Below are positions 56,609 to 64,000 of a DNA stretch of 64,000 nt, in pieces. Every line of letters begins with the position of its first letter. Positions within the stretch are counted from its first letter, which is position 1. The position numbers and the translations under genes are program-made. Location of the stretch: NCBI RefSeq assembly GCF_036373705.1, contig NC_089863.1:32386227-32450226 (forward strand). The letters run 5' to 3'. Origin of the DNA: Amia ocellicauda. Its lineage: Eukaryota > Chordata > Actinopteri > Amiiformes > Amiidae. The notes beneath the pieces are model-generated. The model was not told the origin of the DNA. It did no database searches and worked only from the letters and a program-made list of their open reading frames with translations.

Positions 56609-57349
56609 TATAGTGAGGGGAAAAAGTATTTGATCCCCTGTTGATTTTGTATGTTTGCCCACTGACAAAGAAATGATCAGTCTATAAATTTAATGGTAGG
56701 TGTATTTTAACAGTGAGAGACAGTATAACAACAAAACAATCCTAACAAGATCCTCCTGTGTAGTTCTGGGCTGATTCCTCACCGTTCTCATGATCATTGA
56801 AACTCCACGAGGTGAGATCTTGCATGGAGCCCCAGACCGAGGGAGACTGACAGTTATTTTGTGTTTCTTCCATTTGCGAATAATCGCACCAACTATTGTC
56901 ACCTTCTCACCAAGCTGCTTGGCGATGGTCTTGTAGCCCATTCCAGCCTTGTGTAGGTCTACAATCTTGTCCCTGACATTCTTGGACAGCTCTTTGGTCT
57001 TTGGAGAGTTTGCTTCTGTGGACAGGTGTCTTTTATATAGGTAACGAGCTGAGATTAGGAGCACGCCCTTTAAGAGAGTGCTCCTAAACTCAGCTTGTTA
57101 CCTGTATAAAAGACACCTGGGAGCCAGAAATCTTGCTGATTGATGGGGATCAAATACTTATTTCCCTCATTAACATGCAAATCAATGTATAACTTTTTTG
57201 AAATGCGTTTTTTTTGGATTTTTTTGTTGTTATTCTGTCTCTCACTGTTAAAATACACCTACCATTAAAATTATAGACTGATCATTTCTTTGTCAGTGGG
57301 CAAACGTACAAAATCAGCAGGGGATCAAATACTTTTTCCCCTCACTGTA
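56609..57349 (-). mobile_element. Tc1 family C deletion derivative
   Basis: The outer repeats at both ends are intact (AGTGAGGGGAAAAAGTATTT; TACTTTTTCCCCTCACTGTA). The minus strand keeps the HTH half of the transposase (about 57000-56745) and then jumps at about 56740 to the terminal repeat, deleting the whole catalytic core and the left inner repeat. Non-autonomous. Confidence 0.92.
57023..57119. repeat. Long hairpin in the 5' leader of Tc1 family C
   Basis: 42-base arms, CAGGTGTCTTTTATATAGGT... and its inverse ...GTATAAAAGACACCTG, agree at 39 positions around a 13-base loop. The same hairpin is seen at about 26956-27021 plus 28821-28843, where an L2 insertion splits it. Each arm has a TATAAAA-type motif pointing inward or outward. 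Confidence 0.85.
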
Positions 57350-58679
57350 CATGTGTATATAAATACGGCTACAACACTCTGGGATCCATAACTTACAGGA
57401 ACAGTTTTCACAAATTCAGTGTCAGCATGTTTTGTCTGTATCAATGTGCAAAAGAAGAGTCACATCAATAACATCGCAGGGCATCAGCTTTTATTGTGAA
57501 TGGGATTCCTTTAAAAATAACTTTGACACCATAATGAATGGATCAGTTGTATTAATCGCTAAGTTTTGTAAGGTTGTTGGGTTTGTATTTCTGCAGTCGT
57601 TAAAGCATCTATATTTGGAATACCATTAACATATAGTTATAGTGATAACGAGGGGTTACAAATATAATTAAATTATGTGATTGATCACATAAAAATTAGC
57701 CTCTGTTTTAAACATTTTAATAGTTTTAAGATAGTGTAAACAGGGGGAAGCTAAAAACCGTGACATTTAAATAATTTTGAGATAATTTACAAGACATCGG
57801 GACATTTAATTTAAATCCAGGATGAATATTTCATGTTTGCGTCATGCCCTGACGAAAGCAATGTATTTCGTCAGGGCACATTGTATTCAGTCTGATGCAG
57901 TCCTTTCTCCGGCAGATTTTTGCAATCTTTTCAAACACTCTTAAATGTCTTTCTGTGCCAAGCAATTAATCCTGTGTGTCACTTTTCCACCGTGCATTAA
58001 TAACTGTTCCAGATGAATCGTTTCCCAAGGTAAACACACATATTCCTTCTTGTGAAAAGTTTCTCTCGCATCTCTCGCATCGAGAGCAGCCGCCATTACT
58101 GTAGTTACAGTGCAGACGCGCTGCGTCAGGCTGCATCAGGACGTCACAGTACGTGCCTCGTACCAGTTTGGGACTCGGGTGATACGATATACAAAACTGT
58201 GCTCCTGAAACTAGTTCGGGCACAGGCGGAGGTGCAGCTGAGCCCTAGTGGAAACCCCCCGGCATGGCACGGCCACGCCGAGGTGCAGCTAAACATGGCT
58301 AGTGGAAACGGGACAATAGTGGGTGCTGGACTGAGAGACAGGGAAAGGAAGAGAGAAAACTGATGTGCAAGGGACATCAGGTGGTGAAAATGGGAACTGC
58401 TAGGCAGAAGACATCACACACTACTTGATATGCAATATTCAAGGAAGGGCATAATTGTGTCATGGGATGGGAAAACAGATAAGGAAACCTATCTTCATTC
58501 ACTCTTGGAATTGATATTACAATGTGAGAATCAATCAATTTTGAAACAAGAAACATTTGACAGTAAATTGTTTTTAAAAATGCTTTAAATGTCGAGCAAG
58601 TGGCATTGTATATGTAACTCTAAGTATTAGCTTAATCATTTTCTAGTTCAGGGATCTCAGACTAAATTCATCCAGAAAT
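57350..58679. other. Unassigned stretch downstream of the minus-strand gene
   Basis: Contains a short inverted pair near 57847-57880 (GCCCTGACGAAAGCA and TTTCGTCAGGGC) and a CpG-rich part (58050-58330) with GGCATGGCACGGCCACGCCG, which resembles a fish DNA-transposon repeat. No exon recognised. Confidence 0.35.
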
Positions 58680-58854
58680 CTAGTGCAGCTGCTCTTCCTG
58701 CCTGTGTCCATTGTCCTTGGAGGAAGAATCTCTCAGGTCCTGCAGGCTCACCTGCTCTTGGCTGATGTAGTGTTCCAGGAAAGCCTGGGGGTCATTATCA
58801 CTGTTGTTGGAGCTGTCCCATACTGCATTCTTCTGGTAATCATGGTCCAGTTCA
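58680..58854 (-). CDS. Unrecognised gene, terminal coding exon
   Basis: The acceptor CCCTCACAG precedes 58854. The exon has 175 bases: one base completing a Ser codon, 57 codons and the stop. It begins ELDHDYQKNAVWDSSNNSDN. Confidence 0.75.
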
Positions 58855-61800
58855 CTGTGAGGGTGAAGCAGGATAAAAACAAAAGTCATTGTTTCTCTGA
58901 GTGGATATTCTTATCTCCTAAATTCATACACCTTAAGATATGGTGGGGGATTAGCTACAATTTTCAGTACAGACTTGAATGTCTATCCTTAATTCCAGAG
59001 ATGTGGGGGGAGGGGGGGTCAGCATTCTGAGCCTACATTTCTTTCACGAGAACAGCAATTTTTTGTTTTTGTTTTTATATGATTGGATGATTTTCTGGAT
59101 GTCGCATCATGTTCGTCTTGTACGTGCCCCTTGGGCATTTATTTTATTGGCTATGCTGTCCCATATTTCTACAGTACTGGTCAAAAGTTTTAGAACACCT
59201 AAATTTTTCCAGTTTATATTTAAATTTACACAGTTTAATGTATCAGTGTACTCTGAAATTAAAGCATAGAACAAATAAACAATTGGAGATAAAAAAGAAA
59301 TCATGGAATTGTTTTGTTTAACAAAACGTAACCCCTTAAGCTGACAAACCCCACTGGTACCAAAGTGTTTGGTATCCCATGAAAGCTGAGACTCTCAGCA
59401 TTCTCTGATGTTAAAAATGTGTTTTTTATACCCCCCCTCACGCACTTACTCCGACCCCCACCCGCCTCCGCATTCTGAAGTGAGACATGCTGGTAGCCAA
59501 CAGAATAAGTTTTCAAACGATGTGCGTATTGTAAGAATACAGTGTAACTTCTATGCACAGGAGCTGCACGTAACACTGCCAAATTATGCATGAGAGGGTG
59601 TATAGTACTCTGAAATGTACATTTTTGTCAGTTTTTGGTAACCTAAACTATTTTTGAACTTCTGGCAGTTTACCGCTTGATGTGGTCGATGCCTTTCATG
59701 ACTTTGAAGACTTGAATCAAATCCCCACGTTAGTCTCCTCTGTTCCAGGGTGAAAAGGTTCAGTTCCCTCAGTCTCTCAGTAGGACATTCCCTTCAGACC
59801 TGGAATAAGTCTGGTTGCTCTCCTCTGAACTGCCTCTAGAGCAGTGATATCCTTCTTGAAAGTGTGGTGCTGTAGTGTTATGTTGGGTGTATTTTGATAA
59901 GAGCATTTTAGCTCTAAAGAAGACCTCTCCCCCCCAAAGTTATCAGATTTCCTTAACTCATCAGCTTGGAACTGGTTTACATCAAAATGACAGTTTTGGG
60001 GAGGATGGCACCGAGAATAGGCCAAATAGTTTGGAATCCTGCTATGAGATGTCTGGAGAAAGGGGCCTGTAGGTAATAAAAAAACTCTTTGAAGTGGACG
60101 AATGCCGAAATCCCGACATAGAGCTACGAACCCGGGCCAACCGGCATTTCCAAAAGATGGCATGGATTGACATCAGTCATAAATCAAGCCCCCCTCCAAA
60201 TAGGACACTGGGGGCTGAAACCGAAATCCAATCTCAAAAACCAATCACCTATTGATCTGACAGACTATAATGAACAGCGCACAGTCTCTCTCTCTCTCTC
60301 TCTATCACCTGAATCAGAAACTCGCTGCCACAGCTCAACCTGAACCGGAACCAGAAACCAACCAAGTCTTTGCCGGCAACAGAAGAGTTAACCTGGGAGA
60401 AGGAGATTGAGCCGTACGAAGAATTCTTTTAAAGGACTTTATTAAATAAAGAACTTTACAGACCGCGCATGCCCGCCTGTGCCCACCTGATCAGTGGAGT
60501 TTTACAGCTGGACAATTGAGTCGACTGTATACGAAAGTGTCAGTCATTTAAATAGCTGTTTGAGTCTTAAGAAACTTGACCCTTGGAACAAACAGGGCCC
60601 TGCTTTCCTCAAAGACTTTGTCTTCAAGTAACTACGGTGGAACCCTGCTTACAAAGAAGATTTTGTGCACAACCTTGGAGCCTTCAAACCAGTGGAAAAT
60701 CTGTTTGGAAAAGACTCTACATTCGCGAAACCCCAACTTCCAGGTGCATCGACTGAGTGGAAGTTCTTGGACAAAGCCGAACCAGACTGCCTTTGTTCCA
60801 AACCACACGGACCTCGTGGCGTGTGCTGTTATCTGAGCCCGAAGCCAGAGAGGCCTCTCTGCGACGAAGTTCAGATAAGTTTAACAGTTTGGAGTTTGTG
60901 ATTCATGACATTTGAGAAATCAATTAGAAATGTTAATCTGTGATTCATAACTCTAGAATGTGTAATATCATTTAGTTTTCTTAAATATAAATGTGTGTTG
61001 CATTAAACTGTTTTGTTGATAATTTTAGAAATAAAATCTGTCAACGCCGAGAAATATCTTCTCATTCCTGTTTAACTGTTTAGTCTGAAATTGACACAAG
61101 TTAATAGACAACAGATTATAGGTGGCCCTGCCTATCCTTAATCATTGAATAATAATCAGTTAAGGGAAATTGTGGTAACAAGTAATGGTAGGATCTTTCT
61201 CGGCACCTAAACGTAAATGAGACTGATATATATATAACGAGAAGTTACCAGACATAAATACTAACCTGCGTAGTTATTTAATGTCTGACTAACAATACTA
61301 ATGAGAGACTCACCTTCGTCTTACTAACCGGTATTGTAGTCAATGTGTTTATAACCTTTTTTGTTTAACGATTTGTGTGTTATCATATGCGATCCCATGG
61401 TCTTTGATTTGGTCACAGAAGTGATTTGTCTTTGATTTGTTGATCTAGAGTTGAATTTTAATTAGTTTTTCCCTTTTGTATAATTAGTGTAGTGCTACAT
61501 TTAGTCTTTGTTTTGAATAAATTTGACAATTTATATCTTTGGAATTGGTGTCTCCGTCCAATTATTACAGAAATTGAGTTCTACAAGATTCCAGGATTCG
61601 TGATAAGGTGATACTATAAATTCACTTCTTAAATTGAAATTTATAAGTGTACCTTATGCTACAGTGCCCAGAACTGTACACAGTATTCCAGATGAGCTCT
61701 AACTAGTGCATTGTACAGTCTTAACATTACTTTCCTTGTTCTAAATTCTACACTTTTGACAATATACCCTAACATTCTGTTTGCCTTTTTTATTGCTTCC

Positions 61801-63600
61801 ACACATTGTTTGGATGGAGAAAGTGAGGAGTCCATGTAGACTCCTAGGTCTTTCTCATGCGTTACTTCAACTAGTTCTATTCCTCCCATAGTGTAATTAT
61901 AGTGGATATTTTTGTTATCTGCATGTATTACCTTGCACTTGTCCACATTGAATTTCATCTGCCAGGTGTCAGCCCACAACTGAATATTATCCAAGTCCCT
62001 TTGAATAGCCTGTGCTGCCGAGATTGTTTCTGCTGAGCCACCTATTTTAGTATCATCTGCACATTTGACAAGTTTGCTTACTATCCCTGAGTCCAGGTCA
62101 TTAATATACATTAGAAAAAGGCAAAGGCCCTAATACTGATCCCTGTGGAACTCCACTAACAACCTCACTCCAGTTAGAAGCAACTCCTCTTATCGACACC
62201 CTCTGTTTCCTATACATCAGTGGTTTTCAAACCTGTCCTGGAGTATCCCCTGCCCTGGTGGTTTTTGTTCCAACCAAGGTCTTAATTACTAAATTTAACT
62301 GTATATTGCTTTGTTAGTTCAATTAAGGATTCAATTAAGGAATTCCTTGGTTGGAACAAAAACCAGCAGGGCAGGGGATACTCCAGGACAGGTTTGAAAC
62401 ATTATGTATGATTACTTGTTAAGGCAACATTTCAGCCTTATTCAAAGACGTGGATATAGTAATATAGTAAATCTGTATGGGTATTGTTCATACTTCAATA
62501 TTGGTTTAGTTTGCCTTTATTTGACTTTGCTCCCTTTTTCTTGGGATTGTGCTGTCTCGTAAGTGGTCCGTAGGTTGTCCCTTTTCATATTCAAAGATTA
62601 ACAGTTGTGCCATATTCTCTCCATTTCTTAATAATGCACTTTACTGTGCTCCGGGGGACATTCAATGCCTTGGAAATGTTCTTATATCCTACCCCTGATT
62701 GGTGATTTTGAACAACCTTATTCCAGATTTTGCATTGAATCTTCCTTCGTCTTCACGATTTAGTTTTCAGTAGGAATTGTACTAACCAACTGTGGGAACT
62801 CCCAGAGACAGGTGTATTTAACCTGAAATCATTTGACACACCTTAATTGCACAGAGGTGGACTCCATTCAACTAATTACATGACTTCTAAAGACAATTGG
62901 TTTCACCACAGCTCAATCAGGTGTGTCATAGCAAAGGGGGTGATTACTTATGCATTCACATATTTTCTGTTTTGTATTTGTAATTAATTTAGAACAATTT
63001 GCAAATTGTATTTTACACTTTGACATTATGGACATTTTCTGTGTTGATCAGTGGCAACAATGTGGCAACACAATGAAATGTGGAAATGTCCAAGGGGGGT
63101 GAATACTTTTGTGAGCCGCTGTATATCAAATAATAACAAAATATACATAGCTTATTAAATATGCTGTTTATGGTCATTTCTATAAAATGGTGGGCATCAG
63201 AACCTTGGTCAAGAACATAACCCCTTATTATAACATTGATTCTAGGGGAATATTGGATTTAACTTGCATAATTTTGATTTTCAAGCATCTGTTCCTGGGA
63301 TGTAACCTGCTGTAAGTGTGAGTAGTCTAACCCTTTGTATCTTACCTGAAACTGACACTACTTTGGCTTGTGATGTTGCTACTTGTGTCACTCTTGCTGG
63401 TATGGTCATTATGCTGGACTGTCCCTTTCTCCAGTGACTCCTTGGAAAAGCCTGGCTTGGCCCGCACCTTTTTCCTCAGAGCCTCCTTGATCCTCTTCTT
63501 CAGGAGTTTCCTCATTTGTCCCTTCTGCTCTAATTCTGTGTGCTTCAGGGTCTTCAGTCCAGCTGTCCACAGCCCTACTGTCTCGTCATCACTGGAGTCA
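58680..63600 (-). CDS. Unrecognised gene, last two coding exons (partial)
   Basis: Exons 63346-63600 and 58680-58854 join in phase (two bases plus one) and end at TAG 58680-58682, giving about 142 residues of C-terminus; the start lies beyond the window. The first exon encodes an acidic start (SDDETVGLWTAGLKTLK), then a very basic helix-like segment (KLLKKRIKEALRKKVRAKPG) and a Ser/Thr-rich stretch. The second is acidic and polar (DNDPQAFLEHYISQEQVSLQ) and ends KDNGHRQEEQLH. There is no membrane segment or known catalytic motif. I do not recognise the family. Splice sites (GTAAGA donor, CCCTCACAG acceptor) and the clean frame make it a real gene. Its intron holds CR1, an LTR-like insertion, a MITE and Tc1 relics. 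Confidence 0.75.
58855..59640. other. Intron sequence of the unrecognised gene
   Basis: AT-rich intron. TACTGGTCAAAAGTTTTAGA near 59174 is a familiar fish Tc1 terminal motif, but no partner end was found. Confidence 0.4.
59650..62218 (-). mobile_element. CR1-type LINE interrupted by an LTR-like insertion
   Basis: Minus-strand CR1 sequence runs 62218-61664 (RT end; MYINDLDSGIVSKLVKCADD, then EKDLGVYMDSSLSPSKQC and LEYCVQFWA) and continues at 59870-59650 ([29 protein letters not shown]-like). Removing 59871-61667 restores an uninterrupted CR1 order. The catalytic region is altered to CADD. It is 5'- and 3'-truncated. Confidence 0.88.
59871..61663. mobile_element. LTR-like 1.8-kb insertion (possible solo LTR)
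   Basis: Ends TGTAGTGTTATG and TTATGCTACA are inverted relative to each other with TG...CA borders. GTGC at 59867-59870 is repeated at 61664-61667 as a 4-bp target duplication within CR1. The interior has no long frame, a CT tract at about 60286-60305, and AATAAA-type motifs near 61027 and 61516. It is long for a solo LTR; an unclassified element is an alternative. Confidence 0.7.
62219..62402. mobile_element. hAT-type foldback MITE
   Basis: The left arm CAGTGGTTTTCAAACCTGTC... is matched in inverse by ...GACAGGTTTGAAAC over about 60 bases, with CCTTGGTTGGAACAAAAACC at the inner edge. The last bases of the right terminus are eroded, so a target duplication cannot be read. Confidence 0.85.
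62440..63123 (-). mobile_element. Tc1-like element, truncated (family H)
   Basis: The right end AAGGGGGGTGAATACTTTTG ... GCTGTATA is a common fish Tc1-type terminus, with an inner copy (AAAGGGGGTGATTACTTATG near 62934). Minus-strand sequence near 62580-62770 encodes a broken HTH (NHQSGVGYKNISKALNVP-like, then STVKCIIKKW). The catalytic half is missing. Confidence 0.75.
63346..63600 (-). CDS. Unrecognised gene, penultimate coding exon
   Basis: The donor after 63346 is GTAAGA. The acceptor is TGATCAAG at 63601, or alternatively CTCCAG nine bases in; both keep the frame. It encodes GLWTAGLKTLKHTELEQKGQ, followed by a Lys/Arg-rich segment and a polar end (SNITSQSSVSF). Confidence 0.75.
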
Positions 63601-63646
63601 CTTGATCACAGACAATGGAAGTTAATCAATTCTATGCAAGATATAC

Positions 63647-64000
63647 AGTGCATCCGGAAAGCATTCACAGCGCTTCACTTTTTCCACATTTTGTTATGTT
63701 ACAGCCTTCTTACAAAATGGACTAAATTAATTATTTTCCTCAACATTCTACAAACAATACACCATAATGACAATGTGAAAGAAGTGAAAGAAATGTCTCC
63801 ACAGAGACATGCTGGAGCTCTGTCAGAGTGACCATCGGGTTCTTGGTCACCTCCCTGACTAAGGCCCTTCTCCCCCGATCGCTCAGTTTGGCCGAGTGGC
63901 CAGCTCTAGGAAGAGTCCTGGTGGTTCCAAACTTCTTCCATTAACGGATGATAGGGGCCACTGTGCTCATTGGGACCTTCAATGCTGCAGACATTTTTCT
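63647..64000 (-). mobile_element. Tc1 family G element, running off the window
   Basis: Starts at the terminal repeat CAGTGCATCCGGAAAGCATT and, after an internal gap near 63790, continues with minus-strand N-terminal transposase sequence (TGACCATCGGGTTCTTGGTC, TGACTAAGGCCCTTCTCCCC). The other end is beyond 64000. Confidence 0.85.

Noticed and set aside
61659..62111. Minus-strand 150-codon frame as a host gene
   Set aside because: It is the CR1 reverse transcriptase end (YINDLDSG, EKDLGVYMD), not a host gene.
63370..63831. 153-codon plus-strand frame
   Set aside because: Antisense to the well-supported minus-strand exon 63346-63600 and running into a Tc1 terminus.

Overview
This window reads as nuclear DNA from a ray-finned fish. 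The evidence is spliced exons with GT/AG borders, no bacterial-style gene density, and a dense mix of fish-type transposable elements: many Tc1/mariner families, CR1-, L2- and L1-type LINEs, hAT elements, a tRNA-derived SINE, a DIRS-like tyrosine-recombinase element and Ty3/gypsy-like relics. The species cannot be fixed from sequence alone.

The host content is small. Two paralogous three-exon genes on the minus strand (A: exons 10634-10645, 5462-5593, 1638-1805; B: exons 46305-46316, 41543-41674, 31482-31652) encode S100-family proteins of 103 and 104 residues, closest by eye to the S100A13/A14/A16 group. They lie in a tandem segmental duplication (about 560-11126 and 30055-46794) recognisable in exons, introns, the 5' region and shared old repeats. 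In both, the second EF-hand loop lacks most calcium ligands, and both end in a CaaX-like tetrapeptide (CQIL in A, CQLS in B). Further right, the last two coding exons of an unrecognised minus-strand gene (63346-63600 and 58680-58854) run in from beyond the window.

The rest is mostly transposons. Between the S100 copies (11-30 kb) lie a 2.4-kb hAT element with an 8-bp target duplication, a gypsy integrase fragment, a gag/protease-like relic, a LINE with ORF1 esterase and ORF2 endonuclease/RT parts, a mosaic of CR1 and L1 pieces, a DD36E Tc1 copy followed by an inverted partial copy, and a DD34E Tc1 element split by an L2 insertion. S100 copy B has its own later insertions (CR1, a 2.8-kb hAT, MITEs, a Tc1 deletion derivative). 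From 47.3 to 51.1 kb four Tc1 families sit end to end, one with an uninterrupted 346-residue DD36E transposase. From 51.6 to 57.3 kb come an L2 LINE, a DIRS-like recombinase fragment, tandem repeats and a Tc1 deletion derivative. From 59.6 to 62.2 kb a 1.8-kb LTR-like insertion interrupts a CR1 element.

The most notable observations are the S100 pair with CaaX-like tails and degenerate EF2 loops, the intact DD36E transposon, a Tc1 deletion junction shared by three copies, a 46-bp perfect palindrome at a transposon junction, and a 21-bp minisatellite built on GTACGTAC.
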